Shown piece after piece: positions 22,380 to 32,885 of a DNA stretch of 64,000 bases. Below the pieces are notes generated by a model, which worked only from the letters and a program-made list of their open reading frames with translations, searched no databases and was not told the origin of the DNA. The translations under genes and the position numbers were made by a program. Source of the DNA: Blastomyces gilchristii SLH14081 (Eukaryota > Ascomycota > Eurotiomycetes > Onygenales > Ajellomycetaceae). Numbering within the stretch: the stretch's first letter is position 1; the number at the start of each line of letters is the position of its first letter. Location of the stretch: assembly GCF_000003855.2 (NCBI RefSeq), contig NW_003101680.1, positions 1,436,976-1,500,975 of the forward strand. Direction: 5' to 3'.

Positions 22380-23287
22380 GTAGGAGTAGGGGGATGTCTG
22401 GTTTTTTTCTAGCTTAGGGCCTGTTCAGTGACCCCGTCCAGAGTTGTATCAGTTCATACAGTGCCAGCCTGTACAGTTCTGAACAGCTCTGAATGAACTT
22501 GTATACACTAATCTGATCAGATAAGACCTGCTGTTTAACAGGTTCTGTATATAACTACAAGTACAATTATTACTAAACTTTATAAAATGTGCACAGAACT
22601 TGTGCTAATTATTATGAAGTTGTTTATTTCATAACAATGAATAATCAGATGTTTTATTCTTCTGTATCTCACTCTATATATATATACAGTGCAGGCTCTG
22701 TTCTAGCACAAGATAAAAGTAAAAGAACAAGCAATTCAAAAAGCCTACTTTTATAAGAATCAATGCTGTCAATATATGATGTGAAAAAAAAAAGGTCAGG
22801 CTAAATACTTGCTGTGATGATTGGTATATTTGCTTCTCCATCACATCACCCCGCCTTCTTTGCCCCACCTGAAACATTCAGAACAAACAAATACCAACAA
22901 ACATATAACCTCCTCTTCTAACTCCTCTTCTAACTCCTCTTCTACCTCCTCTTCTACTGTTTCTTCTTTATCTCTATCCCTTGAACTTCACACTCTGTTG
23001 GGTTCTCCCTTGCATTGATTGCTATTGAACCCGACTCTCATTCACCTCCCCGGCGGGCTTGACTGAGATACATCCCTCCCGGTAGTTAACTAGTTAATAG
23101 CGGGGCTACTAAATATCTTCTACCATAACTACCAAATACCAAAACAATCAACACCACCACAAACCGTCATATCCTTCAGCATTCCTAACGCAGCCCGTTA
23201 CCCGTTCCCTCAAACCCTTTTCCGAGATCAACTAGGCGGTGTGTGTGTGTGTGTGTGTGTGCCAATCCAGCAGCAAAAGCCCCAACC
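22380..23287. other. AT-rich spacer and hetC leader
   Basis: From 22430 to 22830 the sequence is AT-rich and low in CpG, with short TA tracts (22673-22685), like mutated repeat DNA. At 22908-22956 a CTCCTCTTCTA unit repeats about four times, and a GT dinucleotide tract lies at 23238-23260, both in the probable 5' leader of hetC. No gene seen. Confidence 0.5.
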
Positions 23288-26200
23288 ATGGCCTGGTCGA
23301 CTACCACTACCGTCGCGGTGACGTGCCTGCTCTTCCTCCTCTTTACACGGCCTACCCACGCGTTCGGAGCTGGCAATATCGCCTCCATATCCAAGATAGA
23401 GGGTCAGAATTGGCGCCATGGCGATATTGAGGATGTGATCCTGACATTGCTGATGGCCCGGTCCGCCGGTGGGAAGAAGTTTTCAAAAATGCATCTCAAG
23501 CGTATCTATTTTGGAAATTGGCTTCGGGTATGGTTTTTGCTCTTATATACATACATTTTTTTTATTAAACTTCTTCTTTTTTCTTTTTTGGTGGTATTGT
23601 GAAACAGCATGGAAAACTAACTTTTTCCCAAAGGATTATAGCCAGGCCATCGATATTGGTACCGTGAAATATGTCTCGGCGGAGGCTATCAGACTTCTCC
23701 TTTGGGTTTTGGGATTTATGAGCTTTGGGTATTAACTATTGTTACCCCCTCCCTACCTACTGGATCTTCTGGAATGAAATCATTTTTTACCTGATTTGAA
23801 ACTATCCTAAATTATGATTTCTTCAGGTACGGCACGGGCGAGTTTGAAGTCACCATTGATCGCCTCGGATGCTACCAACCTACGGAACATATCGATAATC
23901 CATTGGGATATGGCGAGGGCCAAGACCCGCGTCGATACTATTCGCGCCTCAGGGGCCCTGTTGACGAACAGAGAGAGTTAGGCATCGATCCTCGTACAGG
24001 TAAGAGACTGTCAGCCGTCATTATTCAATCAATGCACTGCTGCGGCTGACTGTGATCTCGGTTTCTAGGTATGAAGAATTATATCGCAACTGAGGACCTG
24101 GGTATCGACAATTCTGCTACTCTGCTCAGAAGAATTTTCGGCGAATGCATTGCACTGGGCCGCAGATATTCGCGCTCCGGCAGAGAGGCTGATTTATTTG
24201 AGGCCTTGAGACTTCTTGGAACTGGCCTGTAAGTTTTACTGCTATTATGTTTGATATTTAGGTGTCTATTTGTCTAACAGACGGATTAAAATAATCTAGA
24301 CACACTCTGGAAGACTACCTCGCTCATAGCAACTATACAGAACTTAGTCTTATTGAGCTAGGCGAGACTAATATTTTCCCTCATGTGGGGAGAAACACCA
24401 TGATTGAACTCAGAGGAGCTAGAAATCCTGTTTATCCCATTGTTACCGGCACATTCGGCGGTGGTGAGTAAACGAGCATCCGGATTGAAGTGGAAATACA
24501 TTCAAAAAAATGCACTACTGACATGTTCTCTACCTTGTAGTTGACTTCCTCCATAGTGTTATGGGAGAAATTTCTGATAAAGCAACGCAGTCGGAAATCC
24601 AAAACCTGGAGGGCCTGATCAAGGAATCCGAAAACCAAAAACCACAGGAAGGATTTCTCCAGGCCCTCCTCGATAAGATCCCCGACAGTCTCTTCGGGGG
24701 TGACGACAGCACAGGCAAAATGAATGAGTTCCAGTCCAATGCTGAGTCCACCAAGCAGCGGAACGAGAATATTACTCCTCGCGAGTCCGAAGCATGGGCC
24801 ACTTACATGAATGATGTTCACCAACAGATGTACCCCCTCCTAGAATGGCATGACAACTTGATGAAATCGATCAACGAGGCAATCGACAAGATACCCGTTC
24901 TTCCCGAGCTGATTGAACAGGCACAGGAGCAGATTACCGTTTTTGTCTTTTCCGTTATGGCCCCCTATGTTCTCCCGATCATCAGACAGGTCAAGCAGGA
25001 GCTTGAAACGGGTTCATCGGAGGTCATCCAAAACAGCAAGCAGGAGCAATTTAACACCTTTACTGATGATTACTGTACCGATCCGACTCACTCCATGCTT
25101 TCCAAGGACCATTTCAGCAATGTTTTGAACGAGCCTGCTGGAAGTCAGTTCTTTCTACTATTTTAACCCCCACTCCTTTTCTCCCATCCCTCCAGATTTA
25201 GTTGCCGGGAACATCACCCGATCTCTGACAGTGTGCTTACTAACTGATCTATTGTTTCCAGAGGCTGCTTCGGAGATTGTGAGATGGGTTGTTCCCCAGA
25301 TCATGGAATGCTGGGATGACGAAAGCGTCGACGTTGACCGTGTCATGAATAGGATTATCAGTGGCGTCCTTCACCACCCTGCTCTGCGTGAGTACGGAGA
25401 AGATGGCGCACAAGAGATGCGCGGCATTATGTTCGGAGTTGTCGAGAGTTGGTGGAACGAACAAGGGAGACGCGGCCAGGACTCACTCCGTCAGCAACTC
25501 CGCAGAGAAGGTGTGCAGAATGGTGAAAATCATAAGCCTGGTGTTCACGACTCCGGCCACGGTTGCGGCAAACCAATGGGTCTCCCTAACCGCGACCGCC
25601 CCGTCGCAGGAGGTGCCCTGGATTTGTTCGGCCTCGAAGGCCTAAGAGCTAAAACTTCGAAGTCGAGCGCTTCAGACATAGAAAAAATGGCTTCTAAAGC
25701 TGTTGGCGGCGGATTGCTTGGGAGTTTGGTTGGAGGGATAGTTGGTAGCGCCGCGGGTGGTGAATTCGAGGAACGTGACGACGGTAAGCGCCATAAGGAG
25801 AAGAAAGACAACTACTCAGATCCTCATTATCATTCTTCCCATTCCAAGGGCAAGGATTATGATAAAGAAGAAAAGAAGAAGAAAAAGAAGGATAAGGAGG
25901 AGAAAGGGGACAAGGATGAAAAATATGAGAAAAGAGACAAAGATAAGAAAGAAAAGAAGGACGAGAAGGATAAGAAGGACGAGAAGAAGAAGGACGAGAA
26001 GAAGGACGAGAAGAAGGACAAGGAATATGAGATTGACGGGAATGATAAGAAAGACAAAAAGGATAAAAAGGACAAGAAAGACAAGAAAGCTGACAAAGAT
26101 AAAAAATATAAAGAACATAAGAAACACAACGACGGCGACGACTATGAACGGGAGGGTGGCGGTGAGAGGTACGAACGAGACAGGTACCAAAGCGGAGGTT

Positions 26201-26834
26201 ACCGCCAGCCACAACATGGTGAAACCGCTGGCTATGGACGTGCTGAAGAAGGGTTCGTTATCCACTACTGCTCTTTTCATTTTCTAACCCCCTCGTCTAA
26301 AAAATTCTTACTTTTCATACTATATTATATGTATGGTAAAAACTAACTTTTTGTTCTCTCCACGATTCGAAAAGGTACAATAGAGCGAGCTCCGGCGGCT
26401 ACGAGGCGGGCGGACATGGTGGCTATTCCGGCAGCGAGAGCCGTGGCCATGGGCACAGTGAGTCTCAGCGTTACGGCGGAGGGGATGGGGGTGGTGAGGC
26501 TCGTGGCTATAGTGGAGGTTATGGCAGCGAGAGTCGTGGTGGTTACGGCCATCAACAGGAATACGGGACCTCATCTCACAAGCATCATGGCCACCGTGAG
26601 CGCTCCAAGTCCCGCGAAAGGTCTTCTCGCCGGTACGAAAGCGGACATTATGGCAACGATGAGCGCCGTCATGGCAGTCGTGAGCGCAGCCGTGATCGCA
26701 GGCGACATGACGACGACAGCGGCGATGATGACTATCGTCGTCGGCATAAGAAGAAGGATGATGATGGCGATGACGGTAGTGATGATGGAAAGAAGCATAG
26801 GCGTAAGCATAGGCATCACAGGCGTGATTCTTAG
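23288..26834 (+). CDS. hetC: HET-C family protein (heterokaryon incompatibility type)
   Basis: Eight exons: 23288-23527, 23634-23728, 23827-23999, 24069-24228, 24300-24463, 24541-25143, 25262-26252, 26375-26834; 961 residues with phase closing throughout. The N-terminus is a clear signal peptide (TVAVTCLLFLLFTRPTHAFG). The HET-C domain follows (GNIASISKIEGQNWRHGDIE, YGTGEFEVT, LRLLGTGLHTLEDYLAHSNY, HVGRNTM, YPIVTGTFGG). After a Gly-rich stretch (KAVGGGLLGSLVGGIVGSAA, about residue 645) comes about 110 residues dominated by Lys, Asp and Glu, then a Gly/Ser/Arg/His-rich tail ending HRRDS. In Neurospora het-c alleles govern vegetative incompatibility, but most fungi keep the gene without that proven role. 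The last donor (GTTCGT) is weak, so the tail junction is the least certain join. Confidence 0.92.
25857..26113 (+). repeat. Degenerate Lys/Asp/Glu codon repeat inside hetC
   Basis: GAYAAG/AAGGAC-type codons recur about 80 times, coding KKDEK-like units. The antisense strand reads as Leu/Phe- or Ser-rich open frames, which are shadows. Confidence 0.8.
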
Positions 26835-27246
26835 ATGCTTGGGTTTGTTTACGGCTGTTTCGCATGGTTGGATTGGTAGTTGAATGGCATGAACGAAAGA
26901 AAGGTATAGGTGAAATATTGAATTGGTATTTGCTAGATACGGGAGGGTGTGATGATGATATTTGGGCAATTTTCTGTTTTCTTCAGTCTGAATCGATTAG
27001 TTGCATAAAACAATTGAACTACAGGAATATTCTAACAGTAAATAACTACCATCATTGATGTATAATTTTTTGTCGTCATAATAGTAACAAAAAGTCAAAA
27101 AGGAAAAAAGTAAGGATGAAAGAATAGGGGAACATCTGACTGCACTTTAGAACTAAAGGGATATTCATTGCTTCGTTACTTCATTTCTCGAGACCTGGTT
27201 ATTGACAGACTTCCTCTGGCAAGTTAAGTTGTAGAGAATGCAAAAC
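26835..27246. other. Convergent spacer hetC / DUF2828 gene
   Basis: 412 nt between two 3' ends. AT-rich, probably both 3' untranslated regions. No feature recognised. Confidence 0.5.
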
Positions 27247-29748
27247 TCAATCCACCACTCGCAACATATCAAACGCTTCATGCCCAACAAGCTTTCGAAG
27301 AATCTTCATCGGATCTATCCTCTTCGTTTTCTTCTTTGCCTCTTTCTGAACAACTGCCCACTCCCCATCCCCATCACCTTCCACCTCATCCTGTTTTTCT
27401 CCCACGTCCTCCTCCTTCTCCTCTCCAAACATCCCACCATCCAAAAACACCTTCATCAATGCCTGACTCTGCCCGCTCACCAACGCCGTCCCCTGAATCT
27501 CGAACGTGACGGGAACCGCCCCTGCTCTCGCCGCTAGGTTCCAGTAGACCAACTGAGGCACCTCATACCCATGCTTCCTAAACTCCCGCTCGACAATCTG
27601 GTGATGGGTCTGCCATTGCGCCCCACTTTCCGCGTCCCTAACCCAGTCACACTGTGCCTCATCAAACTCCATGTCGCTAAACACAAACACCGTCTTGACC
27701 ATATCTTCTGGCGGAATCTTATTCTCCACCGCCAGGGGCAATAGCAAGTCCCGAAACACCTTGATAAAGTCCGTGTTTTGCCCCCACGGCACAGTGCGTA
27801 CGTTTTCCACGCGCTCCGCCAAAGACATGCCATTTATAATATGTATCTTAGGCTCTTCTGAGAAGGTGATAATCCGCCCTCCAAACGGCGGTTTGGTTAC
27901 TTCAGCCATCACAAGACTGAGGCCAATGGCATTGTGTAGTGGTCCTATTCTGTGTCGATCCAGCGGGTCCTCCATAGAGCCACTAACGTCACATAGGGCT
28001 ATAGCACTACTAAGGGTCCCAGAGTCCTTGATGCGCTGCACTAGCGTCTTCCATTGCGCATCTGCGACGCCGTAATCGTCAGATGCAACTCCCGAATTGT
28101 GTGGCCAAACTTCTTTCACAAGTAAACCGGGGGTCAGGATGGCGCCGGAGATTTTAGCATCACCCTTCTGCACGGCCTCGATGTAACACTTGAAACGCTC
28201 AGTGTCTTTTTTCTGGAAGAGGCCCTTGTATTGATTCATGGCCAGGGAGGGGACTTTGGAATATTCAATGTTTGAGAAAGTTTTGGCGGAGATGTCGCGT
28301 TCGACGATAGCAAGAGCTTTGCGAAGCGGGGATAGGGTGTGGGCGCGGTAGTTTTCACGAGCACGCTTGAGGTAGACTTCTCGAGAGTGCGATTGGGTAC
28401 CTGTAGAGTCGGGGTTAGGCCCGAGCGCGGATTTAGGGAAGAGGAGCTCCGATATTGTGGAGGCGATGAGGGTGTATTTGTCGTGAAAACGTTCTAGAGA
28501 AGGAGCCCATTTTGCACAGAGGGAGATTTCACGGAGCGCTGCTTTATTGCTGTTCTTGGTGCCGGATTCAAGGAGGAGCATATCCTTCCGTAGCTGTTCG
28601 GCGAAGAGCCGGGCAACGGTTAAGTGGAGGGCGCGGTGAAAAGGATCGGTGGCGAGGCGGTTGAGGACTTTTTCACGGCGCCTCGCTTTTTCAGCCCTGG
28701 ATACCGCTTTCTGTTCAAGCTCGAGTTCAGCGGGGGACTTGTTTTTTTCCTTTTGGGCATCTGCCCTTGCCCCTCTTCTGTACCGACCACCCGTTTCCGT
28801 TCTCAGCGGCCGTGTGCCGTCCAGCTTCCTCGGAACTCGATGATCCACCAACAGTACTCGGTCAGGATTGCTCATGTCCAGTTTCCCCTCCACCGATAGG
28901 ACCAAAATATTGAGCAAGTCTTTCCAATATCCATGAGAGCCGCTGTGGATAACACCATAATCATCCACCTCCACCGTGTCCTTTTCATCCCCCTCACCAA
29001 CATTCTCAACAACAACCTGTTCATCACCCTCCCTTTCCTTCGCGTCCTTTTTAACCACAGGTCTGTAGAGCCACTTCAAATTTCGCAAAAGTGTTCGTGG
29101 ATGGTACTGGCCCAGCCACCCTAGCTGCTGATAAAACTTAGTTTTATCCCCCTTCCCCAAATGAATACTGCGGACCGCCCAAATAATTTTGAGCGTCATC
29201 AACGAATCGGCCTGCCATGACTGCTCAAGCATTGCCGCTAGTGATAGGGTGTCACTGTCGTCGCGATCGCCATCACTGTCATCACCGTCAACGTAATTAA
29301 ACAGTTCCAGCAAAGGGGACTGTGTTGACGCAAATGCCATCCCGTTGTTTGTCGTCAACATGCGATTTCTCCGCGCCATTTCGGCTTTCAGGGCTTCTTC
29401 GCTGACGGTAGGGTCTATAGCGGCGCGGTCAAGGGCATCGACGAAAGAGTTGCCAGTTGTGTTTGACTTTGTTGTCTCCGCATCCGCCGAGTCGGGGTCT
29501 TTGCCTGTATCAATTTGCAAATTGCGCACAGCATTCTCCACGCCAGCGAGAGCGGGAAGGGTTTTGAAGATATGCGCCTCAAACTCTGCGTCAGACATCC
29601 GTATGCATGGGTCTTCTGGCAGGAGGACTGGGAAGCTAGAGTCCATAGAGCTGGTTTTCACCCTCTTTGCCGGAGGTAGTAGTTGTGTTGATGGCCTTTC
29701 ACCTTTAGATCGCTCCTCCCCAGAGTTGGAGGGGTTGTTGGTATCCAT
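27247..29748 (-). CDS. DUF2828-family protein with von Willebrand A-like domain
   Basis: Single exon, 833 residues. N-terminal residues 1-40 are polar (GEERSKGERPSTQLLPPAKR), followed by a helical region containing NGMAFASTQSPLLELFNYV and YQQLGWLGQYHPRTLLRNLK. Family features include YWKDLLNILVLSV and TLSPLRKALAIVERDISA. At about residue 587 DVSGSM matches the metal-ion site (DxSGS) of von Willebrand A domains, followed by NAIGLSLVMAEVTKPPFGG, ITFSEEP and FVFSDMEFDEAQ, consistent with that fold. The C-terminus has an acidic EEDVGEKQDEVEGDGDGEW run. DUF2828 proteins occur in fungi, plants and some viruses and bacteria; their function is unknown, and the likely relation to TROVE/Ro60-type proteins is an inference from this arrangement. 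Confidence 0.88.
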   Translation of the reverse strand: MDTNNPSNSGEERSKGERPSTQLLPPAKRVKTSSMDSSFPVLLPEDPCIRMSDAEFEAHIFKTLPALAGVENAVRNLQIDTGKDPDSADAETTKSNTTGNSFVDALDRAAIDPTVSEEALKAEMARRNRMLTTNNGMAFASTQSPLLELFNYVDGDDSDGDRDDSDTLSLAAMLEQSWQADSLMTLKIIWAVRSIHLGKGDKTKFYQQLGWLGQYHPRTLLRNLKWLYRPVVKKDAKEREGDEQVVVENVGEGDEKDTVEVDDYGVIHSGSHGYWKDLLNILVLSVEGKLDMSNPDRVLLVDHRVPRKLDGTRPLRTETGGRYRRGARADAQKEKNKSPAELELEQKAVSRAEKARRREKVLNRLATDPFHRALHLTVARLFAEQLRKDMLLLESGTKNSNKAALREISLCAKWAPSLERFHDKYTLIASTISELLFPKSALGPNPDSTGTQSHSREVYLKRARENYRAHTLSPLRKALAIVERDISAKTFSNIEYSKVPSLAMNQYKGLFQKKDTERFKCYIEAVQKGDAKISGAILTPGLLVKEVWPHNSGVASDDYGVADAQWKTLVQRIKDSGTLSSAIALCDVSGSMEDPLDRHRIGPLHNAIGLSLVMAEVTKPPFGGRIITFSEEPKIHIINGMSLAERVENVRTVPWGQNTDFIKVFRDLLLPLAVENKIPPEDMVKTVFVFSDMEFDEAQCDWVRDAESGAQWQTHHQIVEREFRKHGYEVPQLVYWNLAARAGAVPVTFEIQGTALVSGQSQALMKVFLDGGMFGEEKEEDVGEKQDEVEGDGDGEWAVVQKEAKKKTKRIDPMKILRKLVGHEAFDMLRVVD

Positions 29749-30842
29749 TGTCGATAACGAATCTTGGTCAATTGTTATTATTCGAGTGTTGACCGGGTCG
29801 TTATGCTTTGCTGGTAAGAGATGAAACAGATGAATAGAAGGACATACCTTCTATTTGTCTCTAAAGAAGACTTTGTAGATGTATCAAGTCATCCACCTGG
29901 CCGCAAAGGTTTTATTTACTTTTGGGCCCAAGTAGCAGTTGGCTGTAGACTACATGCAGGTGGGTATATGTATTGACCCCAAATAAATAAAGCTTTAGAT
30001 CCTGAATAAAAAACCTATTAACCAGATCAGTTCCACACGGGAGAATCAGGAAAAGAGGGAAAAAAGAAGGAAGAGCACAACCACATAACCTTTTAGTGCT
30101 TACCATGAGCGATGGCAGGCCATATAAGTATCCCGCCCCCCACCACAACCACCACCGACAGACCCCTCCAACGACCCCTCCATTTCAACGATGGGAGGTT
30201 GGTTTTCTGAGTCACTGGCAGCAAGTTTGACTAGTTTATTTCTTCCCGCATGGCGAATCATGAGCAAGCTATGCACAAATTGTAGGGGAAAACCCTTGTT
30301 CTTAGGCACTCACTCGCTTACCCGTTTTGCTCCCCGCCAGGTGCCAATGTTCAGCTCGGAGAGTTGGTATGGCCTGGGAGGAAAGAAAGAAATAAAATGA
30401 AGTCACTATGCATGCGAATATATAGTTGCGGGCAAGTAACTAACCACCTCCGAGGAAGAAATGTCAGACGGAGAAACTGATACAAAAAACTTCAGACGAG
30501 TAACCCCCACTTTAACAATTGCTATCAAATGTCTAATAAGCCATTTTTTTGAAGCGGAACCAACCAAGGCATATTAAAAAAAGGGAACAATTCACAAGAC
30601 TTACACTCCCAATCATATGATAGAATTACCCAGGTTTATGAAGAAAAGAGACATCGATTCATTGTGAAGTCCAAGCGTGTATTTGGAACACCGAGCATAC
30701 AGGTGGAAGTCTCATGTGTATTTTCTTCTTTCATGGAAACTGATCAACCCTTGTCGGCGTGGACATCGGTGTGCCTTCAAGCGCTAATCGCATAATGTTA
30801 CGTATGTGGGATATGATCTCGGACGATTTCCCCCAGTTCCAG
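29749..30842. other. 1.1-kb spacer upstream of the DUF2828 gene
   Basis: Holds the promoter of the DUF2828 gene and the 3' region of the unknown gene ending at 30843. Short open frames at 29912-30148 and 30100-30309 have no recognisable protein character. No RNA gene seen. Confidence 0.5.
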
Positions 30843-32084
30843 TCAAGTCCTGAACCAGTTCTCGAATACTAAATCGACAGTTGTGCCCTGAACCTTAGCA
30901 AGCTGAAAGTATTTCCTGTGCAGAGTAAATATCGAGTCCTCACTCACCTTAGAGTCGTGATAAATTCGGAGGAAATAGAACTCGACACCATCGCTGCATA
31001 TTCCATAAACAGTAGCGTTCTTCCTTCCGCCCTCCTTCCGCCTCGAATGCACGATACCTGGCCCCGAAAGAAAGCAGCATACGTCGTTAGCAAAGTGCAT
31101 TCTACGTATTGTTTATACGCCCGGGACAAGAAACCGATAATTCATATATGCCCGCCCCCCAATCAGACAAGTCATACATACTCATAAGGGCCAAACATTT
31201 TCCCTCCCCCTGCCGCGCCGTGGTCTCCCCACCCATCGCTACCTACAACCACCAAATTCGACGCCATCTCCTTTGCGGACCCATACCACAGCGCGAAATC
31301 TGCCGTGCCGTAGAGTAGGCGTGCGCGGCCATTATATTCCACTGCACTCGATAATGGCGTCTCCACGCTCAATCGCACTATCTCCGGCCCCACGGGGCAC
31401 CAAGATGCATCAGATAGTGTTGGGGATGCTTGCCCAGGAATGATTTCAGAATCAGGAGGAGCAATAGACTGATCTGAGATGACAGCATTATAGCATCGTT
31501 CCTCTGCTGCAAGACAGTTCAATAGTATGAGGCTCAGGCGACAACGGACTAGACCTTCACTTTTGCGGCCGGAGCTGATATGATCGAGATCGGATAGGAG
31601 AGTACCTATGCCTGGGTAATTAGCGGTGGAGATTGTACACTTTCCAGTATATCCAGGCATATAAGATCCGCAGTCAAAGTAGTGGGCAAATCCCTTACTC
31701 AAGTAGTGGAGATATCCATACACGGCAAATCCCAAATACTCGGATCCTTATCACACTTCAACTTGAACATTCCAACTACATCTTCTGGTCTCACTTCGTC
31801 CGTAGGAAGCTAAAAGCAGAAATCAAAATAAACAAACCTTCAGTTAGCACCCAGTAATTCAGTGTCTAGCCACGCCCTACCTCATGAATAGGACCCAGCA
31901 GCCATCTTTGAAGCTTAAAGCGAGCTAGGGAGGGAGGGAAACGCACTATATCCTGCATCGCCTCATTGAGTATTTCGATACGGGCGAAAAGCAAATTGCG
32001 CATGTCTAGGGGGAGTAGGGGAGATAATTTGTCCCTAAGCCAGCACACGAAGCCCATGCAGTGTCGGGTCACTAAGGGATGCAT
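30843..32084 (-). CDS. Uncharacterised fungal protein, four-exon model
   Basis: Proposed exons: 32084-31881, 31809-31722, 31611-31182, 31101-30843; 326 residues, phases close. Visible segments are MRNLLFARIEILNEAMQDIV, then LPTDEVRPEDVVGMFKLK, then GRARLLYGTADFALWYG and MASNLVVVGSDGWGD, and finally VHSRRKEGGRKNATVYGICS and GVEFYFLRIYHDSKV. The last blocks resemble a widespread fungal family in which an LSGRADYTLWYG-type strand, an LVVVEAK-type strand and a VYGI-type strand suggest a PD-(D/E)xK nuclease-like fold; here the expected E-x-K is GSD, so a nuclease would probably be inactive. That resemblance is from memory and not certain. Intron 2 is the least certain, since the frame also stays open across it. 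The gene could be decaying. Confidence 0.5.
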
Positions 32085-32502
32085 TCTTGTAGCTTTCCTT
32101 TAGGTGGCGTCTTTAAAGAACGTTTGTGATGTCGGCATGTAAGAAATGCAACAAGAAAAAATAGCAACGCGGGTAAAAAAAATAGTTCAATGCTGAGAAG
32201 ACTGGACGTATCTTCGAACTCTTGAACCCGTGATGGATGCAATCACAGACAAAAAATGGCATGGAGGAAGAGAACAGACCTGGGAAATAGAATGAGGAAA
32301 CGGAGAGTGACGAGTGCCAGTTCGCAGCCCCCTCCCGTCTTCCGTATGTGTATTTACTGACACGAGACGGAAGGTCCATGGCTGGTGTTTAAAATAGAGT
32401 ATTTGGGAAGGCAGATTTGATCGAAGAAAGTATGACGTGCTTTCGTGGACAAACATGAAGACGAGACTATAAGCAAGCCTTGCCATATGAATAGCCATAT
32501 GA

Positions 32503-32534
<32 letters not shown>

Positions 32535-32885
32535 GAAAGTACAAGCGTGATATTATGCGTTGATTATTTACAAACGTCGATTGATATTCACTTTTTCGCC
32601 AGAAAATCCAACAGGAAAATCCTGCAATCGAAAGGTCGCGAGAATGGCTAACTAGGTATATAAGACGTACGGATATGCGTCTTACTTGGCGATTCGTTAG
32701 ACGATTCGCAAAATAGTAGCTTGATCTGATATCCGACTTGCAGGAAGGAATATTGGAACGCCCAGTGGCATTGATACCTAGCTCCATCGGTGGTTATATG
32801 GCGTAAAATGTCAAGTTAGATGGCATTGGCTACAGACCATTTTAAATGATATCCCGCGCCCATGTCAACCAAAAATTTTGACGTG
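32085..32885. other. Spacer upstream of the unknown gene
   Basis: About 800 nt, with an AT tract at 32502-32534. It should contain the promoter of the gene starting at 32084 and the 3' end of the D-lactate dehydrogenase gene. No gene seen. Confidence 0.5.

Noticed and set aside
25942..26113. CRISPR-like or satellite array
   Set aside because: The repeats are codon-level, in frame and imperfect, inside a coding exon.
25545..26280. Several antisense open frames (Leu/Phe/Ser-rich)
   Set aside because: They mirror the Lys/Asp/Glu codon repeat of hetC.
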